Assembly (NCBI RefSeq): GCF_009749385.1
Contig: NZ_WBIN01000013.1
Coordinates: 1 to 64,000 of the forward strand
DNA: 64,000 nt
DNA from: Agromyces allii
Lineage (GTDB): Bacteria; Actinomycetota; Actinomycetes; Actinomycetales; Microbacteriaceae
Reading direction: 5' to 3'
Shown: piece after piece, positions 24,335 to 32,679 of the stretch
Layout: the number at the start of each line of letters is the position of its first letter
Position numbering within the stretch: the stretch's first letter is position 1
The notes under the pieces: model-generated
Told to the model about the DNA's origin: nothing
Seen by the model: the letters and a program-made list of their open reading frames with translations, nothing else
The model's database searches: none
Translations under genes and position numbers: made by a program

Positions 24335-27295
24335 ATGCGGGACTGGTCCGCTCCGGCGTTGCCGCCGAGCTGGACGGCGGCCGGCGTCTCACCGTTCGTG
24401 GCGCGACGCGAGCAACGGAGCGCCCTCGACGCGGCCTACGCGGGCGTCGAGTCGGGCGAAGGTCGAACCGTGTTCATCAGCGGCGAACCCGGAACCGGCA
24501 AGTCGAGGCTGCTGAGCACGGCCTGCGCCGAGCTGCACGAGCGCGGCGCCGTGGTGCTCACGGGCGCGTGCATCCAGGAGCTCGGGCGCCCGCTCGAGCC
24601 CTTCGACCAGCCGCTGATGCAGCTGCTCGCCGCGATCGACGGCCACGAGCTCCTCAGGGAGGCCTTCGCCCCCGACGACGAGCGCCGCGACGCCCCGCCC
24701 ATCGCCCAGGATCGACTGTTCGACGCCGTCGCCGAACTGCTCGCCGAGGCATCCGTCGACCGACCGATCGTGCTCGCGCTCGACGACGTGCACTGGGCCG
24801 GCGAGGACGCCGTGCGGCTGCTCGAGCTGCTCGTCGCCGCCATCGCGAGGGCCAGGGTGCTCGTGCTCGTGGCCCTTCGGCCGAGCCCGCCCGACCGGTC
24901 CGACGCCCTCTCGGGACTGATCATGCGGCTCACGCACCTCGCGCGCGTGGACCGCCTCGAGCTCGCGCCCTTCTCGCGCCGCGAACTCGTCGAGTACATC
25001 GGGGCGCGTGCGGACCTCGCGCCGTCGCGCGCCCAGGCGGTCGCCCACGCGCTGTTCGACCTCACCGGGGGCAACCCGTTCCTCGTGCGTGCCACGTGGC
25101 GGCAGGTCGTCGCCGCCATGGGCGACGAGCACGCGAGGGTCGAGATGCCCGAGTCCGCGTACGAGCTGCTGCAGCCGCGGCTCGCCCTGCTCGCCCCGCA
25201 CGAACTCGACGTGCTGAAGGTCGCCGCACTGCTCGGCGTCGAGGTCGACCTGACCGAGCTGCTCGCGATGGGCGCATCCTCGCCCGACGACGCGCTCGTC
25301 GCGATCGACGGGATCCTCGGCGCAGGCCTCCTCGAACCGCCGCCGGGCGACACCGGCCCGTACCGGTTCCCGCACGCGATCGCCCGCCAGGCGATCCTCG
25401 ACCTGATCCCGCCGTCGACCGCGATGCGGCTGCACGCCCACATCGCCGATACCCTCGAGAGCCGGTTCCCGTCGGCCCCGCGGCTCGTGCAGCGACTCGC
25501 GCACCACTACAGCGCCGCCCGGGCGCTCGGCTACGGCGACCGCGCGGCGACGTTCCTCATCCGGTCGGCCGAGTCCGCCGAGCGCAGGCTCGCCCACGAT
25601 GAAGCGGGTCGACTCTACGACCGCGCAGCCGAGGTCACGCCGCTGGCCGACGAACGCGACCGGCTGCGCGGGCGCGCAGCCCGCAGCTGGGCGCTCGCCT
25701 CGGACTTCGCGATGGCGCGAGCCGAGCAGGAGAAGCGCATGGACACCGCCGATCCGCGCACCCGGGTGCGCGCCGCGATCGGGTTCGAGGACGCCTCGTG
25801 GCGCCCGGGCCGCGAGGGCGCGCGCGCCGCGGAGTTGCTGAACTCCGCGATCGGCGGCATCCCGGCCGACCCCCGCGACGCCCTGTACGTGCACGCGCTC
25901 GCGAGCCTCGGTCGTGCCAGGGCCTTCACGGGCGAGCTCGAGCGCGGCCGCGATCTCGTCGATCGGGCGGTCGCCCTCGCCCGCGAGCTCGACGACGACC
26001 TCACCCTGGCGGCCGCGCTCCGAGCGCAGATCTCGTTCTTCCAATGGCCGCAGGGCGCCCGCGACCGCATCGGGCAGGCGCGCGAGCTCGAACGCCTGAC
26101 CGCGGGCATCGACGAGGACTGGGGCGGGCTCTGCAGCATCGTGCGGAGCCTCTCGTCGTACGTCATCGGCGACCGGCCGGGCATGCGCGACGCCGCGCAC
26201 GGGCTCGCCGAGGCATCCGAACGGTGGGGCGCGTACTGGCGGTACTGGATCGTCTGCGCGCGGTTCGGCGAGGCGTTCGTCGACGGCCGCCTCTCGGACG
26301 CCGCCGCCCACCTGAACCGCATGGGCGCCCTCGAGAACTCGTTCCGCTCCGACTTCACGTCGGGAGCGGGCGCGACGCAGACCTTCCTGCTCCGGCGCGA
26401 GTCGGGCCGACTCGGCACCGTCGCGCGGCTCATCACGGGCGACGAGGACCCCGCGACGCACTGGGCCCCCGGCCTGCTCGCCCTGTACCTCGAGTTCGGC
26501 ATGACCGAGCCCGCCCGTCGCACCCTGCACGGGCTGCTCGAGCACGACGGCCCTCGCCTGCACGTGTCGGGCGAGTGGCCGAGCCGTCTGGCCCTCATGG
26601 CCGAGGCCGCGGCCAAGCTGCGAGATGCGGATGCCGCGGCAGCACTCCGCCCCATGTTCGCCGAGTTCGCGGGCGGCAACCTCGTGAGCGGGTTCTACAT
26701 CGCCATGTTCGGTGCGGCCGACCGGTACGTCGGGGAGCTCGACGCGGTCTGCGGGGACGCGGATCCGACCCCGGCCCTCGAGCGGGCGATCGAGTTGTGC
26801 GAGCAGACCGAGGCGCCGCTGCACCTCGTGTACGCCCTCGCCTCGGCGTCGGCGTCGCAGGGGGCCAGTGGCGACCTGCCCGCCGCGCGGGAATCCGCGG
26901 CGCGCGCCCGCGCGATCGCCGGGCCGCTCGGACTCCGGCGGGCGCTCGACGGCCTGCCCGAAGGCCTCGGCTCGGACGGGCTGCCGGGCGCGCCCGTGCG
27001 GACGGACGGGGCGGACGGGACGGGCGGGGTGAACGGGTCGACGCCGGAACCGTCAGACGCGTCGGCGACTCCGGGGCGCCCGGCCGCGGCATCCGAAGCC
27101 CCCGACGGGCTCACCGCGCGCGAACTCGAGGTGCTGCGCCTGCTCGCCGACGGGCTCAGCAACCGCGAGATCGCGACCGAGCTCGTGATCAGCGACCACA
27201 CCGCCGCCAACCACGTGCGGAGCATCCTCATGAAGGTCGGCGCACCGAACCGCACGCGCGCGGCGCGCTACGCCCGCGACCACGGCATCGCGTGA
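24335..27295 (+). CDS. LAL-type LuxR transcriptional regulator with AAA ATPase domain
   Basis: The 986-residue protein has a Walker A GEPGTGKS (50-57), Walker B IVLALDDVHWAG (144-155), a long TPR-like helical middle and a C-terminal LuxR HTH (about 926-986: LTARELEVLRLLADGLSNREIA). This is the large ATP-binding LuxR (LAL) architecture. The ATG is seven bases after TATCGT (24322-24327), so the message is probably leaderless; the much longer open frame upstream is antisense to the lipoprotein gene. It is divergent from the lipoprotein gene and 18 bp from the convergent DUF4242 gene. Inducer and targets are unknown. Confidence 0.9.
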   Translation: MRDWSAPALPPSWTAAGVSPFVARREQRSALDAAYAGVESGEGRTVFISGEPGTGKSRLLSTACAELHERGAVVLTGACIQELGRPLEPFDQPLMQLLAAIDGHELLREAFAPDDERRDAPPIAQDRLFDAVAELLAEASVDRPIVLALDDVHWAGEDAVRLLELLVAAIARARVLVLVALRPSPPDRSDALSGLIMRLTHLARVDRLELAPFSRRELVEYIGARADLAPSRAQAVAHALFDLTGGNPFLVRATWRQVVAAMGDEHARVEMPESAYELLQPRLALLAPHELDVLKVAALLGVEVDLTELLAMGASSPDDALVAIDGILGAGLLEPPPGDTGPYRFPHAIARQAILDLIPPSTAMRLHAHIADTLESRFPSAPRLVQRLAHHYSAARALGYGDRAATFLIRSAESAERRLAHDEAGRLYDRAAEVTPLADERDRLRGRAARSWALASDFAMARAEQEKRMDTADPRTRVRAAIGFEDASWRPGREGARAAELLNSAIGGIPADPRDALYVHALASLGRARAFTGELERGRDLVDRAVALARELDDDLTLAAALRAQISFFQWPQGARDRIGQARELERLTAGIDEDWGGLCSIVRSLSSYVIGDRPGMRDAAHGLAEASERWGAYWRYWIVCARFGEAFVDGRLSDAAAHLNRMGALENSFRSDFTSGAGATQTFLLRRESGRLGTVARLITGDEDPATHWAPGLLALYLEFGMTEPARRTLHGLLEHDGPRLHVSGEWPSRLALMAEAAAKLRDADAAAALRPMFAEFAGGNLVSGFYIAMFGAADRYVGELDAVCGDADPTPALERAIELCEQTEAPLHLVYALASASASQGASGDLPAARESAARARAIAGPLGLRRALDGLPEGLGSDGLPGAPVRTDGADGTGGVNGSTPEPSDASATPGRPAAASEAPDGLTARELEVLRLLADGLSNREIATELVISDHTAANHVRSILMKVGAPNRTRAARYARDHGIA

Positions 27296-27313
27296 AGCGG
27301 GCGCCGGCCGCGC

Positions 27314-27586
27314 TCATTCGACCGCGGCGAACGCCCCGCTCGGCAGCACGCGCCCGTCGACCTCGGTGATGACGTCGTGCGGCATGCCCGCACGATCGGC
27401 GGCGGCGATGATCGCCTCGATCGACGGCGCCTCGTAGACGCAGTAGCTCTTGCGGCGGTCGACCGAGAGGAACGAATAGAGCCAGCGCACGTCCTCGTCG
27501 TCGTTGATGAGGTTGATCTCGTCGGCCGACTCGAGCGGCACGAGCACGTCTTCGGCGTAGTTGCGTTCGATGATGTAGTACGGCAT
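27314..27586 (-). CDS. DUF4242 domain-containing protein
   Basis: The 90-residue protein begins MPYYIIERNYAEDV and contains RWLYSFLSVDRRKSYCVYEAP and IIAAADRAGMPHDVITEVDG, the typical short DUF4242 (SCO4226-like) pattern. The start was chosen at the ATG after GGGGGAGGGGTC rather than a site 37 codons upstream that overlaps the MOSC promoter. SCO4226 of Streptomyces binds nickel, but the His ligands are not certain here. It is cytoplasmic and monocistronic. Confidence 0.85.
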   Translation of the reverse strand: MPYYIIERNYAEDVLVPLESADEINLINDDEDVRWLYSFLSVDRRKSYCVYEAPSIEAIIAAADRAGMPHDVITEVDGRVLPSGAFAAVE

Positions 27587-27686
27587 GACCCCTCCCCCGC
27601 GGGCTACGGCAGAGGGTACGCCTGTACGACGGATGCCGCCGCCTCCGTCGGCCTTCCGTCCACCTCCGGGCGGGTAGCGTGTTCGC

Positions 27687-28490
27687 ATGCAGCTCACCCG
27701 CGTTCGTCTCTACCCCGTGAAGTCGCTCGGCGGCCTCGACGTGCGATCCGCACGCGTCGAGCCCTGGGGACTCGCGACCGACCGTCGCTGGGCCGTCGTC
27801 GACGACACGGGCCGCACGGTCACCGCACGCGAACGCAACCAGATGCTGGGCCTCACGGCCGAACCGCTGGCCGACGGCGGGGTGCTGCTCGGCGGTGCGA
27901 CCTCCGACCCGCTCCGCATCGACGTGCCGACGCAGGCGGCGCCGGTCGCCGTGGGCGTCTCCCGTCAGGGCACGGCCCTCCCCGCCGGTGCCGAGGCAGA
28001 TGACTGGCTGAGCGAGCGCATCGGGCAGTCGGTGCGACTCGTGTGGCAGCCCGACCCGACCGTGCGGCCCGTGAGCGCCGAGCACGGCGGACTCGAGGGC
28101 GATCACATGTCGCTCGCCGACGCCGCTCCCCTGCTGCTCACGACCGAGGCCTCGCTCGCTGCGCTCAACGCGTGGACCGACGAGGGCACGCCCGAACTCG
28201 ACATGCTGCGGTTCCGGCCGAACCTCATCGTCGACGGCGACGCTGACGCGCCGTTCGCCGAAGACGACTGGGGCTTCGTCACCATCGGCGACGTTCGCTT
28301 CCGCAACGCCGGCGGATGCGACCGCTGCATGATGACCGGCATCGACCCGGTCACGCTGCAGCGCGGGTTCGAACCGATCCGCACGCTCTCGAAGCACCGC
28401 CGCCGTGACGGCAAGACCTGGTTCGGCGTGCTGCTCGTGCCGCAGAACCTCGGCGAGCTCGCCGTCGGCGACGCCGTGACGGTCGACTGA
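27687..28490 (+). CDS. MOSC domain-containing protein
   Basis: The 267-residue protein has an N-terminal beta-barrel domain (MQLTRVRLYPVKSLGGLD, ATDRRWAVVDDTG) and a C-terminal MOSC domain (LDMLRFRPNLIVDGD, then CDRCMMTGIDPVTLQRG with the conserved Cys). This is the mARC/YcbX-like arrangement, which binds molybdenum cofactor and reduces N-hydroxylated compounds. The ATG is six bases after TAGCGT (27675-27680), a leaderless promoter. No reductase partner gene is adjacent. Confidence 0.9.
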   Translation: MQLTRVRLYPVKSLGGLDVRSARVEPWGLATDRRWAVVDDTGRTVTARERNQMLGLTAEPLADGGVLLGGATSDPLRIDVPTQAAPVAVGVSRQGTALPAGAEADDWLSERIGQSVRLVWQPDPTVRPVSAEHGGLEGDHMSLADAAPLLLTTEASLAALNAWTDEGTPELDMLRFRPNLIVDGDADAPFAEDDWGFVTIGDVRFRNAGGCDRCMMTGIDPVTLQRGFEPIRTLSKHRRRDGKTWFGVLLVPQNLGELAVGDAVTVD

Positions 28491-28508
28491 CGCCGGCGCG
28501 GGTCGGGC

Positions 28509-29204
28509 TCAGCGCGTGCCGAGCAGCTCGGCGCGGTTCTTCTCGTAGGAGCGGCGACCGAACGCGCGCCAGATCACGCGCACGGGTGCGGGCAGGTTGC
28601 GCCGCATCCAGTCGTCGCCGCCGTCGGGCTGGGCCGCCAGGATCGAGCCGAGCATGACGAACGTCTTGCCCTTGGGCGTCGCGGCCCGGCCGTGCTCGCC
28701 GAACCACTCGATCTCCTTCTGGGTGAAGGTGTGCTCCATGACGGGCACGATGTTCGCCTCCTCGTCCGGCAGGTGCACGTCGAGCGCCTCGTTCACCCCC
28801 TCGATCGCGGACAGCACGGATGCCGCATCCGCACGTGACCCGCTCGCACGCCAGGCGGGCAGCGCGGCGTCGAGCGCCGTCAGGTGCACGAGCAACTGCG
28901 CGTGATGCTCCTTCATCCGGGAGACGTGCAGCGTGCATCCGGGGGCACGCTGCTCGAGGCGATCCCACAGCATCGCGTCTTCGCCCTCGTGGTGGGCGTG
29001 CAGGCTCGTCGACAGCATCGCGAGGTGGTCGCCGACGGCGTCGGCGTGCGCGGCGTCGGCCTCGGCGACGCCGGTCACGAGCGCAGCGCCCTCGCCGAAC
29101 CCGACCTTGAACAGGCGGTGGATCTCGGCCATGCCGCGGGCGTCGCAGGTCTTGCCGCCTGGCGCCGGCGCATCACCGCTCGAGGGAAGGGCTGCAGCGG
29201 ACAC
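28509..29204 (-). CDS. Hemerythrin domain-containing protein
   Basis: The 231-residue protein has a hemerythrin/HHE four-helix core with iron-ligand-like residues in HLAMLSTSLHAHHEGEDAMLW, then RMKEHHAQLLVHL, then HLPDEEANIVPVMEHTF. The C-terminus (EIEWFGEHG, GSILAAQPDGG, RRNLPAPVRVIWRAFGRRSY) is typical of actinobacterial members. It starts at a GTG after CGGAGCGAAC. It may bind O2 or NO, or act in oxidative stress. It is monocistronic. Confidence 0.85.
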   Translation of the reverse strand: MSAAALPSSGDAPAPGGKTCDARGMAEIHRLFKVGFGEGAALVTGVAEADAAHADAVGDHLAMLSTSLHAHHEGEDAMLWDRLEQRAPGCTLHVSRMKEHHAQLLVHLTALDAALPAWRASGSRADAASVLSAIEGVNEALDVHLPDEEANIVPVMEHTFTQKEIEWFGEHGRAATPKGKTFVMLGSILAAQPDGGDDWMRRNLPAPVRVIWRAFGRRSYEKNRAELLGTR

Positions 29205-29303
29205 GTTCGCTCCGATCGACGATGAACAGGCGATCGGAGGCTACTCCGACCCGCCGCCGGGCGGCAAGGGAGCCGCGAGCGCCCGCCCGCGGCATCCGCC
29301 TGC

Positions 29304-29855
29304 TCAGTGCTCGACGTCGTAGACGGCCTTGATGATGCCGTTGTCGTAGACGGCCTGGTCGACGAGCTTCAGCGTGCCCGTCGCGTTGCCGTCGAAGAGG
29401 CGCTTGCCCGTGCCGAGCGTGACCGGGAAGATCAGCAGGTGGTAGCGGTCGACGAGGCCGGCCGCCGCGAGCGACTGCCCGAGCTTCGCACTGCCGTGCA
29501 CGATGATCGGCCCGCCCTCGCCGTTGCGCAGCTCGGCGACCTCGTCGAGCGAGCGCAGCACATGCGAGTTGTTCCACTCGGGGTCGGCGAGCGTCGACGA
29601 GACGACGTACTTCGGCATCGCGTTGTACTCGGCGAACTCGTCCATGGTCGGCCAGATCGGCGCGAACTCGTCGTAGCTCTGCCGCCCCAGCAGCATCGCG
29701 GATGCCTCGAGCTGCTCGGTTCCCTTCAGCTCGTACGCCTCGACGACGAAGGGCACCTCCTTGAAGGTCCAGCCCGCGCGCGGGTGGTCGCCGCCGCCCG
29801 GGGAGTCCATGACGCCGTCGAGGCTGACGAACGCGGTGATGATGATGGGACGCAT
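29304..29855 (-). CDS. Dihydrofolate reductase family protein (RibD C-terminal-like)
   Basis: The 183-residue protein starts MRPIIITAFVSLDGVMDSPG and contains LLGRQSYDEFAPIWP, PKYVVSSTL, and GPIIVHGSAKLGQSLAAAGLVD. These are the Rossmann-like NADP-binding segments of the RibD C-terminal/DHFR-like group (YyaP type). The longer frame adds 19 residues without a ribosome site. Its substrate is unknown; it is not a housekeeping DHFR. Confidence 0.88.
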   Translation of the reverse strand: MRPIIITAFVSLDGVMDSPGGGDHPRAGWTFKEVPFVVEAYELKGTEQLEASAMLLGRQSYDEFAPIWPTMDEFAEYNAMPKYVVSSTLADPEWNNSHVLRSLDEVAELRNGEGGPIIVHGSAKLGQSLAAAGLVDRYHLLIFPVTLGTGKRLFDGNATGTLKLVDQAVYDNGIIKAVYDVEH

Positions 29856-29999
29856 GGGCTGCTCGCTTCCGGTCGAGGGTCGTTCTGGGTGAGACGCGAC
29901 ATCCGCTCTCATTCAAGCGTCGAACGGGCGCGGGCGGAATCGACATCCGCTCGCGCCCGTTTCGGCGTTGCTGTGCTGTGCTGTGTGCGCGTCGACCGC

Positions 30000-30764
30000 T
30001 CAGCTGAACTTGCGACGGTAGATCGCGATCGCCCAGATGTAGGCCGCCACGAGGATGCCGACGAGCCAGGCGAGCGCGACCCAGAGGTCGCCGCCCACGG
30101 GCTGCCCCGCGAACAGCGCTCGCAGCGAGTCGACGATCGAGGTCACCGGCTGGTTCTCGGCGAACCACGCGACCGGCGCCGGCATGGAGTCGGTCGGCAC
30201 GAACGCCGAGCTGATGAACGGCAGGAAGATGAGCGGGTAGCTGAACGCGCTCGCCCCGTCGACCGTCTTCGCCGAGAGTCCGGCGACCACGGCGAGCCAC
30301 GTCAGGGCCAGCGTGAACAGGGCCAGGATGCCGGCCACCGCGAGCCAGGCTCCCACGCTCGCGCCGGTGCGGAAGCCCATGAGCAGCGCGACGCCGATGA
30401 CGATCGCCACCGAGACGAGGTTCGCGATGACCGACGTGAACACATGCGCCCAGAGCACGCTCGACCTCGCGATCGGCATGGACTGGAAGCGCTCGAAGAT
30501 GCCGCCCTGCAGGTCGAGGAACAGCCGGTACGAGGTGTACGCGATGCCCGACGCGATCGTGATCAGCAGGATGCCCGGGAGCATGTAGTTGATGTACGAC
30601 TCGTCGGACCCGGTGTTGATGGCCCCGCCGAGCACGTAGACGAAGAGCAGCATGAGCGCGATCGGGGTGACCGCGGTCGTGATGATCGTGTCGGGGCTGC
30701 GGAGGATGTGCGTCAGCGAGCGGCCCGTGAGCACACGGGTGTCGCCGAGGACGTGGGTGGTCAT
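30000..30764 (-). CDS. ABC-2 type transporter permease
   Basis: The 254-residue protein has six hydrophobic helices and the ABC-2 features TGRSLTHILRSPDTIITTAVTP near the N-terminus, then FERFQSMPIARSSVLWAHV. It resembles DrrB-type drug or antibiotic export permeases. The ATG overlaps the stop of the ATPase gene (ATGA). It is the fourth gene of a PadR-controlled operon and would form the membrane channel of the exporter. Confidence 0.92.
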   Translation of the reverse strand: MTTHVLGDTRVLTGRSLTHILRSPDTIITTAVTPIALMLLFVYVLGGAINTGSDESYINYMLPGILLITIASGIAYTSYRLFLDLQGGIFERFQSMPIARSSVLWAHVFTSVIANLVSVAIVIGVALLMGFRTGASVGAWLAVAGILALFTLALTWLAVVAGLSAKTVDGASAFSYPLIFLPFISSAFVPTDSMPAPVAWFAENQPVTSIVDSLRALFAGQPVGGDLWVALAWLVGILVAAYIWAIAIYRRKFS

Positions 30765-31594
30765 GATGAGGCCTTTCCGGTGTCGGAGGTGGTGCCGGAC
30801 GCGGAGGTGGTGCCGGACGCGGATGCCGCGCCGGCGCCGACCAGGGTGAGGAAGACGTCCTCGAGGGAGGGCTGCTTCTCGACGTACTCGACCTTCGCGG
30901 CCGGCAGGAGCTGCTTGAGCTCGGCGAGGGTGCCGTTCTGGATGATGCGGCCCTCGTGCAGGATCGCGATGCGGTCGGCCAACTGCTCGGCCTCGTCGAG
31001 GTACTGCGTGGTGAGCAGCACGGTCGTGCCGCCCTTCGCGAGCTGCTTGACGGTCTCCCAGACCTCGATGCGCGCCTGCGGGTCGAGACCCGTGGTCGGC
31101 TCGTCGAGGAAGATGATCGACGGCTCGCCGATGAGGCTCATCGCGATGTCGAGCCGGCGACGCATGCCGCCCGAGTAGGTCGCCGCCCTGCGGCCGCCCG
31201 CCTCGGTGAGCGAGAACCGCGCGAGCAGGTCGTCGGCGATGGCGCCCGGGTTCTTCAGGTGCCGGAGCTTGGCGACGAGCACGAGGTTCTCGCGCCCGCT
31301 CAGCACCTCGTCGACCGCGGCGAACTGCCCGGTGAGGCTGATCGACTCGCGCACGTCGCCCGGCTCGGCCGAGACGTCGAAGCCCTGCACCGTCGCGGAA
31401 CCGGCGTCGGCCTTCAGCAGCGTCGACAGGATGCGCACGAGCGTCGTCTTGCCGGCTCCGTTCGAGCCGAGCAGCGCGAAGATGCTGCCCGCCTTCACGT
31501 CGAAGTCGACGCCCTTCAGCACCTGGAGGTCCTTGAAGGACTTCTCGATGCCCTGCACCCGGATCGCGGGTGCGGGCTGGGTTGCGGTGGTCAT
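30761..31594 (-). CDS. ABC transporter ATP-binding protein (DrrA-like)
   Basis: The 277-residue protein has Walker A GSNGAGKT (43-50), signature YSGGMRRRLD (140-149) and Walker B IIFLDEPTTGLD (160-171), with a C-terminal extension typical of DrrA-like export ATPases. The last ~25 residues repeat ASASGTTSASGTTSDTG, low-complexity sequence. It overlaps the DUF1048 gene and the permease gene by ATGA at both ends. It energises export of an unknown hydrophobic compound. Confidence 0.93.
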   Translation of the reverse strand: MTTATQPAPAIRVQGIEKSFKDLQVLKGVDFDVKAGSIFALLGSNGAGKTTLVRILSTLLKADAGSATVQGFDVSAEPGDVRESISLTGQFAAVDEVLSGRENLVLVAKLRHLKNPGAIADDLLARFSLTEAGGRRAATYSGGMRRRLDIAMSLIGEPSIIFLDEPTTGLDPQARIEVWETVKQLAKGGTTVLLTTQYLDEAEQLADRIAILHEGRIIQNGTLAELKQLLPAAKVEYVEKQPSLEDVFLTLVGAGAASASGTTSASGTTSDTGKASS

Positions 31595-31980
31595 CGGTCT
31601 TCCTTCCCTTCGGCCTCTTCGAGGCCCTCGATCGTCTTGGTGAGGCGGTTGCGCTCCTTGTCGACCCAGCGCTTGCCCACGTAGGCCTCGCTGAAAGCCT
31701 CGGCGAACGCGACCGAGTCGTCGCCGACGATCGCGCTGACGGGCGTCTCGTCGACCGCGGCACGCTCCCACAGGTCGGCGAAGTCGCCGAGCATGGTCAT
31801 CATGACCGCGGGGTCGCCGTCGGTGATGCCGCCCTGGTACATGAAGTACCGCTCGAACGCGTTCGCGGCCGTGCGATACGGCTCGGGCAGCGCCGCGATG
31901 CGGGCCTTGTACTGCCGGTACTGCTTCTTCTGCTCGAGCGAGCCGGTGAGGGCTTCGATCCACTTCGCGGTCATGGTCAT
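31591..31980 (-). CDS. DUF1048 family protein
   Basis: The 129-residue protein is helical and contains EALTGSLEQKKQYRQYKARI, LPEPYRTAANAFERYFMYQ, and DLWERAAVDETPV, the known pattern of DUF1048 proteins encoded between PadR regulators and ABC exporters. It overlaps both neighbours by ATGA. It has no catalytic motif and may be an accessory factor of the exporter. An internal ATG two codons in is an alternative start. Confidence 0.88.
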   Translation of the reverse strand: MTMTAKWIEALTGSLEQKKQYRQYKARIAALPEPYRTAANAFERYFMYQGGITDGDPAVMMTMLGDFADLWERAAVDETPVSAIVGDDSVAFAEAFSEAYVGKRWVDKERNRLTKTIEGLEEAEGKEDR

Positions 31981-32348
31981 GCTCCTTCTGCTTCGTCGGT
32001 GTCGTGCGTGTCGTGCGTCGGTCGGATATCGCGGTGGAGCTGTTCGATGCGTTCGGCGAGGAAGCTCCAGGTCCTCCAGAACTCGTCGAGGTACTCGCCG
32101 CCGGTCGCGTTCAACGCGTAGACCTTGCGCGGCGGGCCCTTCTCGGACGGGACCTTCTCGACGTCGACGAGGCCGCGCTGCTCGATGCGGACCAGCAGGG
32201 CGTAGATCGTGCCCTCGGCGATGTCGGAGAAGCCCTGGTCGCGGAGCCGGGCGGTGATCTCGTACCCGTATGCCGGCTGCCTGGCCAGGATCGCGAGGAC
32301 GATGCCCTCGAGCGTGCCCTTCAGCATCTCGGTCGTCTGCTTGCCCAT
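31977..32348 (-). CDS. PadR family transcriptional regulator
   Basis: The 123-residue winged-helix protein starts MGKQTTEMLKGTLEGIVLAIL and has ARQPAYGYEITARLRDQGF and AEGTIYALLVRIEQRGLVD, classic PadR. It is the first gene of the operon. A 12-bp palindrome lies inside its promoter spacer, so it is probably autoregulated and derepressed by the exporter's substrate. AGAAGGAGGATTCC precedes the ATG, a near-perfect ribosome site. Confidence 0.93.
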   Translation of the reverse strand: MGKQTTEMLKGTLEGIVLAILARQPAYGYEITARLRDQGFSDIAEGTIYALLVRIEQRGLVDVEKVPSEKGPPRKVYALNATGGEYLDEFWRTWSFLAERIEQLHRDIRPTHDTHDTDEAEGA

Positions 32349-32407
32349 GGAATCCTCCTTCTTCTACTCGGTTGCTTCTGGTACTCGGTGTTGCTGACTA
32401 CTGGTAC

Positions 32408-32437
32408 ATAGTAAGCATGAGTACCGGTACTTAGCAA
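32408..32437 (-). promoter_or_regulatory. padR operon promoter with PadR operator
   Basis: On the complement, TTGCTA (32437-32432) and TACTAT (32413-32408) are 18 bp apart. The perfect palindrome AGTACCGGTACT (32420-32431) fills the spacer. A related half, TACTGGTA, lies just downstream at about 32399-32406. Repressor binding here would block RNA polymerase. Confidence 0.75.
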
Positions 32438-32540
32438 GACCGAATACTGAAGAATTCTGGATGCCGATGGCAGGGCGCGCTCGTCGCGCGACGTCGTGCG
32501 AGCAGCGCGGTGCAGGCAGGCGGACAGCCGCCGGCCTCGT

Positions 32541-32601
32541 CACGGGTGTTCGACGGATCCGGCGCCCGCGCGAAGGGTCCCCGAAGCGCCGAACACCCGT
32601 G
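32541..32601. repeat. 61-bp inverted-repeat element, copy A
   Basis: The element has perfect 12-bp inverted ends, CACGGGTGTTCG and CGAACACCCGTG, around a 37-bp interior. A second element of exactly the same length and ends is at 49533-49593, with the interior partly conserved. It lies in the 248-bp gap between the padR promoter and the HD-domain gene. The rest of the gap (32605-32675) is purine-rich (GGGAGAGGGG-like) with no gene. Confidence 0.8.
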
Positions 32602-32679
32602 GCGCGCCTCAGCCGGGGCGCGGGAAGGGGAGGTTCGGGAGCGGGGAGAGGGGAGAGGTGAGGGAAGGAGGGGCGCGGG

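Noticed and set aside
24389-26824. An 811-codon open frame antisense to the LuxR regulator
   Set aside because: The composition is that of a shadow frame and no domain is visible; the plus strand encodes Walker motifs and a LuxR HTH.
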